Part shown: positions 28,225 through 43,200 of the stretch, piece by piece
Position numbering within the stretch: position 1 is the stretch's first letter
Layout: the number at the start of each line of letters is the position of its first letter
Assembly: GCA_949128115.1 (NCBI GenBank)
Contig: OX421962.1
Span: 38,029,745 to 38,093,744, forward strand
Reading direction: 5' to 3'
DNA length: 64,000 nt
Source of the DNA: Anaspis maculata
Lineage: Eukaryota > Arthropoda > Insecta > Coleoptera > Scraptiidae
Program-made: the position numbers and the translations under genes
The notes under the pieces: generated by a model
What the model was told of the DNA's origin: nothing
Database searches by the model: none
Seen by the model: only the letters and a program-made list of their open reading frames with translations

Positions 28225-31200
28225 CTGTAAATTACAAAAATGCTGTTAGCTCTGGTGGTTTTATGATTTTATGAAAAAAATATGATCCATTGTTGCGATT
28301 GACATCACGCAATAAGACAGACTGAAGTGAAACTTCTCCATATGACTTCTACAATACGAACTTATGTTGTAACATGAGATAATAAGTTAGATAAAATACG
28401 TGGATTTCTTTTCCACAACTACCACAGATTGAAGATCAACAATTGGTTATAATCATTAAAAAATTTGGTAAAATATTTGATATGAGCACCTCTACAAATA
28501 TTCAATCTCATTATTCTATCGAATCTTGAATTATACCTATAACCAGTAACAGTAACCACTCTTGCTTTTGAGCAGACAATTTCAAGGTACCATGGCTAAA
28601 GAAGTTTCACTTCAGAAATACATATTACTGAGTTGATGTTACGTGCGATTTGATCTAGTTTCATCTACCACATATGCAACTTGGTAGGCCACAAACTAGA
28701 AAGTATAGTTCTATTCAAACAAAATCGTGCATAACGTATTATTAGGCTGTCATCAAATTACAGTAAATACCTAACACGCGCAACAAAAGTTTTGAAAAGT
28801 TGAGCTCACCTGCAGCACTATAAAAATGGTTACAAAAAGGATGATGACGCACAGTCCGGCTATAATTGCCAGACCCGTTATGAAATTGAACGGGTTAATG
28901 AGTTGAAGCGTTGACACCGGCTGAGCGCTCAGCAGCAAGGCTTGCACGTCAATTCTTCGCTTGTCTTCTTGCACCTTGCATCCTAAAACAAAGTCCAATT
29001 ATAAGAGTGAATATTTTGCAAGAAAAGAAGCACGAGATACGGTACCTATGCAATTCCTGCATGAATAATGGCACTTTTGACACCCATATTCGGTTTTATA
29101 GTAACCTTCCGGGCAGTCAGGCCTGCACTCGCCGGACAGCAGTTGCCATCCGATGGGGCAATTGACGCACTGGCTGTGCGCCGGGCCGCTGCAAGTTTTG
29201 CAGCTCATGTAGCACCTCTCGCAAATGCCCTTGTCACTGTAGTAACCAGCTGCACAGGTTGAACTGCATTCACCACTTTGGAGCTGGATCGAATGTAGAA
29301 TGTTATAATCGGTTTGAATTACCTATTGTGGAGTTCGTTAAACTGGTGTAGTGACTCAATCTAATGGCCGCTCTATGAAAATTTGCAACGCAGACCCGCA
29401 ACGCGAAACGCAACGTTCCTGATTGGCTCGGTTGCGTTGCGATGGTTTTGCGATTACCTTGCAAGCCAATCAGGAACGCTGCGCCCTATTGCTTAGCGGC
29501 TGCGGCCGCGTATTTCCACAGAGCGGCCTTAATACGAATGGGACACGAACAGCGGTCCAATCCCTGCCCAAACTGCCGTAGCGTCGTATAATTTCTTGCA
29601 GACTTTTCTGGTGGATATGTACGCCTCTTATTGCAGAAATGAAAGTTACTTTCTGGTTGTTTTTTCCGACTCCTCAGTTGCTGCAGATCACTATACCAGA
29701 TAAGTCTACGATGAATAATACGTGAACGGCAGTTTTTGGTAGGGACAGGGCCGTGTTCGTGTCCCATTCGTGTATATTCGCAACAGGCATGAGTCACCGC
29801 GCTGGTTTAACAAACTTCACTATAGGTCTGTTCCTTCGCGCTGCTCCAAATTACTCGGAGCGCTTAGAGCAGAAAATAGAGATGTCTGATTGGTCGTTGC
29901 TAGGCAACTTCTGCTCCGAGTAAGTTGGATCAGGACAAAGAAACAGATTTTATAATTACAACATTGCAACTTTCTTGAAGACAATAATTTGAAAGTGGCT
30001 ACTGACTAGCGACGCAATTTTAGTAGACTGGCGGTGTAAATGACCAAGACGGCAATCTGATTTGTTGAAAGAGATTGTTATCCGCCGTTATCATGGAGAA
30101 GTTTCTTAGGGCGGAAGTACCGTCAAGTTGAAATCGAGCCCTAAGAGATCAGTTCCAGAAAGCTGTAGGATTCTAGAAACTGATAAAGTGCTGAAGAACT
30201 TCAGAAATTCAACACAAGTCACTAGCCAGATGTAAACGAGTGAATTAATCGGTATATTAGTGATAGTTTAGGCTTGAAGTGTTGCAATACCCACCTGTAG
30301 ACCTGAGATGCACTCGGTGCAATTAGTCTTTGAGATGCACTTGGAGCACGTGTGGACACACGGCTCGCACAATCGGCCATCCTTGTCATGGAACGAGCCT
30401 TTATCACAGACGGCGACGCATCGCGTGCCCTGCAAAATCAAGGGGCTGGCGCACGAGAGGCAGGCGTGCTCGGTGGGTCCATCGCAGGACTCGCACGTTG
30501 AATGGCACGGCTTGCAGAGACCACCGTCGAAGTATTGATCTGTATAATTCAGAAATATCAAGTAGAGCTCAAAATCAATTTCCTTGATAAAATGAAGCCG
30601 ATAAATGTCATAGAAAAGAAGAAGAAGTCTCACCAGTATCACAGCGGTCGCTGCCGTGAGGCACGCAGCGGCCTTTCGTGTTGACCTGCCAGTCGTCCAG
30701 GCAAGAGATGCAGGTCGTTTTGTTGCATTCCGAACATCCCGGAGGGCATTCAATACACTCCCGTTGGTGGGAATCGGCGTAGTGGTGGGCAGGACACTCT
30801 TTGACGCACCTGCCCTCGTGCCAGAAGCGGCCCTGTTCGCAGGATATGCACTGGGAGCTGTTGGAACCGCTGCAGGACTGACACGTTTCGTGGCATGGGG
30901 CACAGCTGTAAAGCGATACATTTCGATTTTTTTTCCCAACAAACACCTATTGTAAAAATGTATTTTGTATTTCAAACTCTGTACTTTATTACCAAAAATT
31001 TGAAAATTCACATTTTATTGGTATTGGTGAGATCTTCTCAATAACCACTTCATCGATTGATATAATACGGAATAACAACTCCCTTGTAACAGATTCTGTC
31101 TGTTTGAACTATTTTCCGCGTTCCGTTAAAGTGCGATTTCTCAATAATTTGGTCACATGAATATCAAATTTTTGGTTTTTACAGTGGGCCCTTCACTTGA

Positions 31201-34200
31201 TATACGAATTTCTCATCTTCTGTATGCTTCATACAGGATTCAACGTACTCACAATTTCAATCAAATTACCTAGTTCACCTTCATGATCACTTGATGTAGG
31301 TCATTGGCCGCATTCGTAAGTCACAACAGTTGTGGAGTACTTCTACACCATTGGTCAAAATTAAAATTTCGACGAATCGCGTGGAAGTGCTCCACAACTG
31401 TTGTGACTTACGAATGCAGCCATTCTTTCTCTGAACTGTGCCTACAGGTGCAATAAACGTGGTATTTTCAAGCAAAACACCTGAAATCCCTTAATTCGAC
31501 GTGTTAGAATAGAATAACGCATCTATCCGGTTCTTTGCACTGATCCATCTGGTTTAATTTATGAGATGCATATCTTCACCGCCGGTTTCAGAAACGATCA
31601 TCCGATTACGTCATTTTTTCTTTGGCAAATTCTGTCTGATTGATCAAGATAAACCCTTAGAAGTTGTGGAAAATCTATTGTCAATCTCATTGCTAAACTA
31701 TAATACAAGAAACTGCAGCATTTTCATGTTCTACCAGATGTTGTTGACAAAAACAGAAATCCTGTAATAATTGATTAGATAATATTTCCTGGGATCCAGC
31801 GTCAATGAAATGAATTTTAATTGCAGCCTGCAACTATCAAGAAATGATCCAGTCTTTAGACGCAGCTAAATATGACTTTACGTGACTTGACAGAAAAAGG
31901 TTTGGCAGTTTGGCATGACTCGTTTGGGCCCTCATCTTGGAAACTCAATTTGATCAATTTTTATGATTCATTGAGGCAGTTGCAGGAAAAAAGTTGTAGG
32001 TATGCAATACGACAGGAAAGTGTTTCCGCAGGACTGGCTGGCTATTGCTGCGAGGAGACAACACGCCTCTTACTTTGTCATGTGAAATAAGTTTCACTGT
32101 TCTGCCTTCTTACGTAATAGTTCATCGGAATGAATATTTCATCTTCTTCATACCGCTAGAACTCAATTGTCCTTACTTTGGAAATGGAAGTGCGGTTTCG
32201 ATTCAAGGCAGTTATGCTCGCAGTTGACGGTAAAACGTCATACGTACCTAACTACGCCAGGGAAATGTTTTCACTCACTAACGCTTATCTTGGAATATGC
32301 AGATTTATCTTTTAATTACGTCGTTATTAGGCAGGAAAAAGCTTCCAAGACTAGCACTAGCGTTACACAGTCATGGAAGCCTGCGAGTTGTATAGACACT
32401 TTCCTGGCGTAGTTATGCATGACGTTTTATCCGCAACCGCCTATAATCGAAACCATATGTCGTGATTTGAGAAGTCAATTAAATAAAAGTGGGACACGTC
32501 ACGCTCACCATTCAACGCGCTGACATAAACTTAGTATTTCCAAGGTAAAGGCCCAGTTGAGTCTTGCAAAGACTTTACCGTCCTAGGCAGGAAAGCCTTT
32601 ATTACTTTCTTCCTCAAAAGACGTACCTACGCCTGTAAAGTATCCATTACCTGTCAATTTCAGGTGAATAATGAATTTATCATGTTCTCCTGCTGGTTTT
32701 TCATTGTTCTTAGCATGAAACTCGTATTTCTTTTGCCAGCAACAAAATCTTTCGTTTTTTTTGGGAGTAAATTTCTACTTTGGGGAACTACTATTATTCG
32801 CTAAGCAAGAAATAATGAAAAAAACAATTTTCCATGAAATGTTGAATCACGGGTCTCAGCTTTATTACGTCTTCTCTCACATCACTCAGTTTGTCAATTT
32901 TTCAATATCGACGAGTCTGGGGTGAAAACAGAAATTCCAAACATTTGCGTTTCTTGTCAAGGGCAAAGAGCGAGGCGAAGAGTTCCTTTTTTTAGTAACA
33001 TCTTGTTGTTTTTAGAATAATTACGCAAAGCTAAAGCTAACTGCGCTGCAAGTGTGCATTGATTCTAAAGGGCAGCACCTGTAATCTTCGGTTTCGAAAG
33101 TGTTGACCGGACAGAACGCCAAACACTTGTTCTGGTACAACAGCAGGTGGTGGTCGCAACTGGTACAATGATCCGGGCGATCCTGGCAACCGGCGCAGTT
33201 CGGCTGGCACGGCGTGCATGTCTTGTCTGCGTAATCTGCAACAATATTACAATAATGAAGCAATGAATCATAATGTGAACCATTAAATTGGACCGCTTTT
33301 CCCTCCACGCTCCGTTTATTTCGTGTATTTACAACCGCAGCCCATTTCCGCGGCGGCTCTACAATGTCACATGTAAATAGAATATTGTCGAATGTAACAC
33401 AAATACCCGTCAGAGTGCTGCCAGAAATGAAAATAATGGCTTACTTTCAAAGTATCCTTCGGGACACTGCTGCAGACAAATGTCCAGATCGATGACCCTC
33501 ACGTGGCCGGGCGAACAACTGAGGCAACTCTTCTGGTCCGAACCGGTGCACGTGTCGCACGCCTCGTGGCACGGCTGACATACGCTTTGGGAATCTGCAT
33601 AGCTTCTTGGAGGACACGTGCTGACGCAAGCTCTGTAAAGGGTGAAACAGGTAAAATTTTAGGCTTGAAATGTTCTCGGGGAAAGTGAAAATCTCACTTG
33701 TCCATCCGCTTGTTTTTGCAGGCTATGCACTTGGAGGGGCCCCTGCCGAAGCATCCCTGGTCGTCGCACTGCTCGTCGCAGTTCTCTTTAGTTTCCACGT
33801 CATTTTCGTCGTTGTTGCTGTCGTTGTCGCGAATTTTGGTTTTCTTGCTGTCCAAAGAGCTGATCGCTTGTTCGGGTTCGGAGCCAGAAAAGGAATAGAC
33901 GTTAGGGAAGTTGTGGAAACCCTGCGTGGAACAAACATTGATTTGGTCAGGCATTGATTTCAAAAGAGACTTTTTACAACTAGTTGACAGTTATTATTAA
34001 TATCTTAAGGGCATGTTGAGTAAATTAAAAGTAAACTATTGAATTCTAAGAGTAGCCGACCATAATTATTGTTACAGATTGGCATTTTCGTGCACTTACT
34101 TTTGAAGTTCGCAAGCTGCTTAAAACTACAATGGTATCTGATTCTTTACTAACGAATTCTTATTACAAACTCACTTATGCGACTCAAAATTCAATCGCTT

Positions 34201-37200
34201 AATACGACATACCTCGGGTTCCACCAAACTTTTATCAACGCGATAACTTTATCACTCTGATAGTAACTAAGCAACTGGTCATCCTATTGGCTGGTGCATA
34301 GCAACATCAGCGTGATAGATTTAATCTGCTCTTAAAATTTTGGTGGAACCCGAGGTTAGTGCATCGATTATGATGAATTGAGAGAAACGCCGAAGGCGAC
34401 TCAGTACGAGAACTTGATTTTTAAGACTAGAAAGATACACTGAAATGCAAGAATAGAAATATGACGATTCAGAAACAATCGCCGAAAGCGACTCAGTACA
34501 AAAACTCATTATCACGAGTCAGAGATGCTCGCCGAAGGCGGCTCAGTATAAAAGTGACTCGTCGCCGGCGATTAAATGCAAGAGCTTGATTATGATGATT
34601 AAAAGAAAATCGCCGAATTAAACTCAGTACAAAAACTCAATAAATAATGACGACGGACCAGAGACAATCGCGACGAAGGCGAACCATACAAGAATAGGTA
34701 CCTACAAGGTTATCCCGAGATCAGATCAAAGCTGTAGGTACTACAATAGGTACCACAACACAGTATATGAATTTTTTAATAAAGCAAAAAAATGGAAAAT
34801 TCTTGGACCTTTATTTTCGAAGTTATGAAGAGTCAAAAGGGTGGTCCTTCGAAATCAGTATAGTATATGTATAGTCACGTAATTTCAAAATACTCCAGGG
34901 AATTTATTGGTGGCAGAATTTATGACAAAAAAAATATCAACCACTGGATGTGTATTGAGTTTTTATTTTCTATACATACAGGGGGAGTCAGATGCCTCTT
35001 AACTATTTGGTTGGTCCCTCAACCGATTCTCAGCAAACGTAGAGCAGGTCACACGATTTTCCATCAAGGAATTTCAAGAGTTTTTAGAGGAATTCTTTTT
35101 TTTTAATTTCATGACTCACCCTCACAGGCCTACAAGAACCTACAAAAAAATTCCTCCAACATGATACTTCGTGAAGTTGGGTATGAAGAGGCCATTATAC
35201 AATCGATAATTGCAATCTATCGGGGTTTTTAGCTGCTCGATTTTAATGACTTCCTATTCTGGAATTCTTTTCTGTTGTTTTTTCTTTGAAAACTTGAAAT
35301 ATGGTATTTGAAACAATGAAAAGTTCCTATCCTGGCTATCTAATTTTATTTACCTATGAAACGTTATACAAAAATTGAGACTTTTCAAAAGTGTTCCCAT
35401 TTTACTGTTCGGCACTGTACGTGTTTTATGTTCATGTCGTTATTGATTCGAACGTTTAGGATTTTGAAGCTTCTAGAAGGTCAAAGACTTTCGCTAATAC
35501 AAAAACTCTACAGCAAAGGCACAGAAAAAAAGGTAACCATGGAAGTTTAAAGAAAAAAAGATGAAATACCATTCAAGTGACTTGACAAATGTAGCACTTG
35601 CCGAGCCCCAACAGCACCGGTAAAATTGGAAGGAATGGTCTATTATGGCGACTAAGAGACAATCGTCGAAGAAACTTATAATATTATTATTATGTAATTA
35701 ATATATGCAAGAATAATAAATGCCAGAGACTACTTCTTGTCAAAGATCACATATTACGCAAGTAGGTAGTTATCCGGTAAATATCTTTGTTTCAGTGTTT
35801 AGAACTTTGTGATTTAGAAGATGATATATTTGTTGATTATGAAATTGGAAAATTCAGACAAATATATAGCATTCCTGTTGAATGTATAGCAGCCCGGCGA
35901 GCGACGTTCTACTCGTATATTCCCATATTTTTCAATGTTACTGTGCATGTTATATTCCAATCTCAGCTATTTCGCAAAATACGGCCTCTCAATATTGGAA
36001 ACTCCTTTTGTAATACACTGATATCCAATTCAATATATCTATACCGTTTCCTATTCGTACTGACTTTTAAGCGCCAGTGAATTTTTAATCAAAGCCGAAG
36101 TCGTAGGAAATACCAGGTGTTTAACACTTTTTTTTTTTTGTAGAGACGTCTTCTTTCAAATTAAACGTAGAATGAGAATCCAAAATTCAAGTGCGGCAAA
36201 TTAACCAGGCAAATTTTGCAATGAAAGAAAATCGAACTCAGTGTTTAGTACACAAAAAACAAGTGTTGTTTTATCCACAATGATGATTTTATCTAATTTC
36301 ACGACCTGTGTCCCTCACTTGATATCCATATATGATTTGCCATCTTTGGGGCGACCCAGAAAGTTGCATGCCAAAGTTGGCGAACTTGTCATGGTGAGTC
36401 TTTCTTGCGAAAACATATACCTGCTAGTTCATCACGTCACATATATCACAATTTTTTTTTCTATACTATTTAGATACTAAACAATGTCTAGACAATATGG
36501 GTCCAATACAGATAACGGCCACACGCAAATTCAAACGAAAAAATAGGCAAATCACTCAGAATGGCGTGTGGAATGATGAATTATAATAAAATTTGCGGAT
36601 TATCCAGAAATGTTCGCAAAAAAATAAAGAAGGAACAATGCGTTAAAAGAACAGTTCAAGTTTCTGAATGTTGTTGTATTGTTGGTTGCCTACATCACTT
36701 CAGTGGAAAATTAGAGCAGGTACGGGATACAGTGACTCAAGACTTACCAACAATACAGGGTGTTTCAGGGATGGTAGCAAAACATTCAACTGTTGGTAAA
36801 TCTTGTCAAAATATGACGAAAACCTATATACCATTTTGCAAAGTTCGTCCTGATAACGAACATACAGCCCTCCAAAGTTTACTCTTTTCGTATTTCAAAA
36901 ATGTGTAACTCAGGAACGTTTCGACAAATTTAGCTTTAATTCAGCATAAGCGGGTTTGCCATAATTATCTATCAACCTGTCAAATTTGGAGAGAATCCAA
37001 TCAGCAGCGTAGAAAATATAAGGGGTCACCTTGAGTCAACTTTTCTTCGGATGCTTCTAAATTGTTGACCCTCGTAACTCCTACACCACTGGTTGGATTC
37101 TTCCCAAATTTGGCAGGTTGATGGATAATTATGATACGAGTAGAAGGCCACAGAGTTTGTTTCGTGGTTGTAAAAAGTGTTTAAAATGTAGCCGTTAAGT

Positions 37201-40200
37201 GTACTCGACCCGACAATTTTTTGTTGGGCTGCCTACCCTAGCCAAAACTGCCGTAACAATTAATTTTGGTAGGTGCAATGTTCAAATGATGGAGAGCTGA
37301 CTAAACAATAGATTTTTGTCGTTAAAAAATGTTACCTCATTTCTCTATAACTTCTACAGAAATGAAAAAACGTTGTACCTTGAAAGGGTCTGCGTTGAAG
37401 AAGTTATCCGTTACCTGCGTCACGGATTCCGAGAGCGTGGGGAACGTGAAGGTGTTCAGCGGTGACTTCCAGGGATTGGACAACGGCCGGCCGGCCGGAC
37501 GGACACGTATCGGATTGACGGAGGTGCCGTAAAAGATCAGCTGCCACTTTTTCAGCACTCCGGGCTGATTGACGTGCCTGTTGCCGGCGTTGATCACCTG
37601 CAGCGTCCACCGGCCTTCGGCCTTTTCGCCCCAGAAGTGCACGCTGAGGAACGGCCAGTCGTCGAAGTTGGAACTGACGACGTCGCGCGGCCTCTCGAAA
37701 AGTAGCGTCGACGTGGTGCCCATCGGCGAGGTCAGCAAGATGCGCAAGTTGCCGCGCGGGAAGAACCGCAACGAAATCTTGCACTGGACGTGCTCGAGAA
37801 AGTGGACCTCGTTGAGGGAATTGCTGCAGGCGTCCACGTCCATGTGGAAGTTCAGCGTGGTGCCGTACGCCGAATCGACCTGCCTGTCCTCGATCAGCTC
37901 CTGCGACTTGCAAATGTGCTGCGGAGGAACCGTGGTCCACTTCTCGGCCAAGCTGACCAGAGCTCCCGCATCCATGAGGCCGTAGCCGAACTTGTGCGAC
38001 ACTTTGCGGTTGACTCCGTTGGTTATCCAACCGTTTTCTTTTTCGAGCGGTTGCGGTCTGGAACGCGAGACTCGTGTTAGTCCTCGATTGATAAAGCATG
38101 GTGGAAACTTCGTGCGTTAACAACACCGACGTTAACAGCCAACACGCTAAGAAAACTGTACTTATCCTAAAGACACAAGAAGGGTCGGTCCCTGCGGACC
38201 GAAAACGACTAGCTGCAGTAGTAGGTAATTACACACCTGGACGTGAGAACGACGAGATATTGGAGATCCCTCCAGGTTAGACTGGGGTTGGCTTCGAGGG
38301 CGAGGGCGCAAATTCCTGCGGCGAGAGGGGCCGAGGCGGAAGTTCCGGTGTGTTCGACGGTGCAGATGTGGTCCGGGCGCAATCGGGCGTCCATGTCGAC
38401 AGTTGCGACGCTCTTGTCGTGACCGGGCGTGCCGGAACTGTAAGTGGTGGCCAGCGTCGAGGAACACTCTTCTAAATACCACGGTTTGTATCTGAAAATA
38501 AGTATATCAATAATGTAGGTAGGTAGGAACAATCTTATTTATACAAAAAAGCTCTTCAGTAAGAACAAAATTAACGATAAATAGAGAAATCAAAGAACAT
38601 TTAAATGCGTCTTGGAACAGCACCTCGGGACGGCATCAATGACGCTTCCTAACAAGTTACAAAAGTAAACTACAAAATATGGTTACAATCGAAATTGCAA
38701 TCCTCTATCGGAGTTTAGAATTCATTAGCAGCATAAAAAAACTCATGAAGAATTCCAATAAGGTACCTAGTTTTGAGAATTAATTTTTTTGGAATTGTAA
38801 TTTATAAGGGCAAAGGCAAACTATAGCAATAAAGAATTAAAGCCACTGACATTTTAACAAGAATACACAGAGGTAACACATTATCTAATGATATACCCTA
38901 AGAACTTTAAAACCAACTGAGAGTGAATAAAGTGGAAAATCCGAGAGACAATCTTACAAATTGTATAGTTTGAAATTATTACAGCTTTCCACTACGGCTT
39001 TCACTGATTAGTACTCTGTTCTCTGTGTACTAGCGTGGGTATTCTCAAACTTTCCAACAGAAAATTGGATCAAAACATAATCGTGATAAAAGAAGAATAT
39101 AAGTGTACTTGTAAAGTGTAACTTCCACTTCTGATATCGGGCGAAGCGCTGTTTTCTGGCAAAACATTGTTTGGAAACTACGAGTGCCACACTACTCACC
39201 TACACAGCATCCACGCAAACCAGCATATACCTTATACTTGGAAAAAAAACTATATCCTCGAGGAAAACAGAAATACTTTCAATAAGAGAAAAACAAAATT
39301 ACTTGTTGTAAGAGGGGAAAACGAAAATATAAATATCAACAACTCACCCTCCTTGAGTGGCGCTGGATATGCTCAAGGTGAAAATGCTGTTGGTGTATCC
39401 GTCGCAGTTACACGAATCGGTGTGCCTGCCCCCGTTTCCAGAGGCCCAGACGAAGATGGAACCTTTGCCTTTGCGTCCGCTGGTTACGCCGTAGATGAAT
39501 GCGCGTCTGGCCAGCGGTCCTGGACCGTCCACGGTTTTGCCGTCGTCCTCCGGGCCCCACGAGGCGCTGTAGATGTCGATGTGTTCGGGGTTCAGACCCA
39601 GCGCTCTGGCTTCCACGGCATCGTTCACCACGCCATCGAGCATCCTCACACCTGACGGAACAATAATTCAAAATTAGAATTGAAATTGTCTAAAACTGTC
39701 TCCAACAGAAAAAATATTTCGGAGCCAAAAGAAGACGGACGCAAATATTCACTTCTTCTGATCTCTTCAATCCCAAAAATAAGATAATTATGCAACAAGC
39801 GATACAACCTTTTTAGTCCAGTCAAATTAAGCAAAAATCGGGTCAAACCGGAAATAAATTCGGAAGTTGACAAAATTTGGTGGATCGATGCAGAATTAAA
39901 CGTAGAATAACATACTGAAATTCCCAAAAATTTCAACGCTTGGATTCTTTCTTAGGATCAATAAAAGAGCGCCATCCTTGAAAATTTTCGATTTTTTCTG
40001 AATTACTTGTAAACTATTACCTTTAGAACACAACAACCAGCGAAGCGAATGTAGCCTGTTGAATTCGCAAGAGATCAGTATTAAATTCATTACATTGTGG
40101 TCAATAGTCTCTGAGATACAGCGGCTACAAAAACGCAGTTGAAATTACTCAAAATTAATTTCCGGATTTTACGTAACAATTTGCATAGTGTCAGTTCAAG

Positions 40201-43200
40201 TGCTGTAACCTGGACTGCAATGGGCGGATTTAAATGAGTTTTACATATCTGGAAAGCCAATTCAACATTCGGTATCACATTTCTGTCTAGAAGTCGCTAA
40301 CTTCAACATGGTACACTTTTCCTCGACCTTTGAATTCGATGATTGATTTCCCAAAGAATCTCCAAAAATCAATTTTTTTGTAACCATGCCATTTGTTTTA
40401 TTTTGCAAGTAGGACAAAACCATTCAGGGAATATTATGGAGAATTGAATACCAAAAAACAAAGTGTTTCGGAATCCTAGTGATGGTTCTTGAGTTATATG
40501 GGTTGAGAGACTAAAACGATCTATTTAGAAAAAAAATAGGTAGTCCAGGCACTAACTGCTGAATACTGTAAAGACCTTGCATTTGAGGTGTAAAATGCCA
40601 CTTGGCGGACGTGAAAAATACATGAGTATATTTAATACGTCTGCTAAGTGGCATTTTGTATTATCAGATGCAAGGTCCGTACAATATTCAGCAGTTGGTG
40701 TCCGGACCACCTATCTTTTTCCCAAATAGGTCGTTTTAGTCTTCCAACCCGGATAACTCAGGAACCATCACTAGGAAAAAGATTCCAAAACATTTTATTT
40801 TTTGGTATTCAATTCTTCATGTATTCCCTGGATGGTTTTGCCCAAATCGGGGAATTGAGCGAATGGCATGGTATAAAAAAGATCGATTTTTGGGGATTCT
40901 TCGAGACATCAAGTATCGACTTCAAAGGTCGAGGAAAAGTACCATTTTGAAGTTGGCGACTTCTAGACAAAAATGTGATACCGAATGTTGAATTGGCTGT
41001 CCAAACATGTAAAACACATCAAAATCTGCTGGTTTTCTTTCCACGTTACAGCCTCCGAACTGACACTATGCAAATTGTTACGGAAAATCCAAAAATAAAT
41101 TTTGAGGAATTTTCACTGCGTTTTAACAGACGCTGTATCTCAAGGACCATCGACCACAAAGTGATGAGTTTAGTGCTGATCTCTTGGGAATTTAACGGGC
41201 TACATTTGCTCCGGAGCCGGCGGTAGCTCAGGTTTTTGTGTCCTAAAGGTAATAGTTTACAAGTTATTCAGAAAAAAGCGATAATTTTCAAGGATGGCGC
41301 TCTTTTATAGGTCCTAGAAAAAAAGCCAAGCCTTGGAATTTTTGGGAATTTCAGTAGGTTATTCTACGTTAAATTCTGCATCAATTCACCAAATTTCGTC
41401 AACTTCCGAATTTATTTCCGGTTAAAACCTATTTTGACTGGGCTATTTATGGAGTGGAATGAGTTGATGAACTCTTGGTTGCATAAAATACATTGGCCCT
41501 GGCATAGAATTTTTCTCACGGCACGGGTGTATGTATCAACATGATTCATAATAACGCTTTTGTCATTGTACTAATGGTCAAATACAGGGTGCGTCATATA
41601 TAATGACCTGATTTCGTGAGAATTTTTCTTTCAAACTACTTGACTTATATGTCATTAGTTCCTAGCAAAAATAAGAACTTGGAGCTTCAAGTTTTGTGCT
41701 ATGAACAGGTGAAACTTGCGAAATCACTCACTATCTGTAGTGCTGTACTTTCCGAGTGAATCCAGACGGCAGCGGGGTGTTTAAGTCGCGCCAACAAGCA
41801 AGCAAAATGAGGGATAGCGGAACTGACTATCTTATTGGCATAGTGGGATGTCTATTTTGAGTCAAAATTGGACTCGTACTAAATGTAAACTGCTGATGTT
41901 TGAATTCTCTTTGAATTCAAATAAACGAAAATGACGATCGAGCGTTTCTTGGAAAACTATTCTACAACTGAGAACTGAAAACTATTCTACAGTGATCTGG
42001 TTCTTGGACGTCAACTGAGTTTTATTCTTGAATGGTCAATAAACCACGCCGATTTCATTGATAAACTCACATGACTCCGCCAACGGTAACGCAAATTAGA
42101 TAAAAAAAAATAGAATTAGCTATGCTTTGGATTAAGATACCTTCCACCTATACCTACTAAGTGATTACTGTCATTTCACAATCATCGTAGTCAAGTTTGT
42201 TATCAAACATTTTTTATTGATGCTGAATGCCTTATAAATTTCCGTAGATAGCGTCGTAGTCTTCCTATTTCTGATCGCTAGCAGAACACAATTGCAAAGC
42301 TGATTTGTGAGGCAGTTAGTTAAATTATTGCGGGAAACAGGGGGAACCCCATTAATTCAAAGATAGGATCGGGTCCATGCGATCGGAAAAAATTCCATGC
42401 ACGTTTCCAGTATCGCGAACAACCTCAGAAAATGTAGTAGTGCAGGTGAGGCGGTATACACCAAGAATGCCGGGAGTCGGGAGTATGCTGCAAATTGTGA
42501 TACAAGCAAGCCGTTTTGAACACTTGTTTGCGGTACAGACGTTTCCAATTAGAGAAGATAGACGATCTGCCCCTGGTAATAAGCAACCATTAATATATAT
42601 CGACTATACAGGGTGATTTTTTGAAAAGTTTCCACCCCTTGTTTCTCGCCGCCAAAATGTTTCACAGGAAAACGCCGAAACAGGTCAATTTTTGTTTCGA
42701 GGGGGTCATCTAGGGCACATATCACCAAATTTTTATCTTGAACCCCTTCGCCCCCGCCCCACCCTGCTTTAAAATTTCAAATAGCATGACCTACTTTGTG
42801 ATACATCAAATTGAAGGCAATAAAATTCTCTTTCCGTTAAACATATTTCAATTTTTTTTAAATCACCCCCCCAACCCTTCTGAAAATCCTCTTTTCGTTA
42901 ATGGAAGGACAATGTTCCCCTATAAACTCTTGATTCCTGAGAAATAGACTTCCCAGCAAAAACAGGTCGATTCTTATTTCAATGGGGTCATCTTAGACAC
43001 GAGTGGCCAAATTTTGATCTTCAACCCCTTCGCCCTCACCCTACCTTACTTTGAAATTTCGAATAGCATTACCTATCTTGTGATACATGAAATTGAAGGC
43101 AATAAAAACTCTTTCCCGCAAACATATTTCTATTTTTTTTAAACCACCCCTTTGAAGTAGGGTAGGGTGGGGGCGAAGGGGTTGAAGATAAAAGTTTGGC

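Larger units (their letters stand above)
30906..33078. other. Fur2 intron, 2.2 kb
   Basis: It holds two hairpin elements (31307-31421 and 32190-32460). The rest is AT-rich sequence with nothing recognised. Confidence 0.7.

Noticed and set aside
29486..29797. 103-codon minus-strand frame.
   Set aside because: It lies across two hairpin repeats in a Fur2 intron, and its composition follows the repeat arms.
36561..36908. A Cys-rich frame with CCxxxC, considered as an insulin-like A chain.
   Set aside because: The fourth cysteine at the required spacing is missing and the B-chain spacing does not fit. The frame also runs into a MITE at 36756.
37404..38126. Long open frame overlapping the Fur2 P-domain exon in another minus-strand frame.
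   Set aside because: It is Arg- and Gln-rich by base composition and overlaps an exon with clear furin homology in the other frame.
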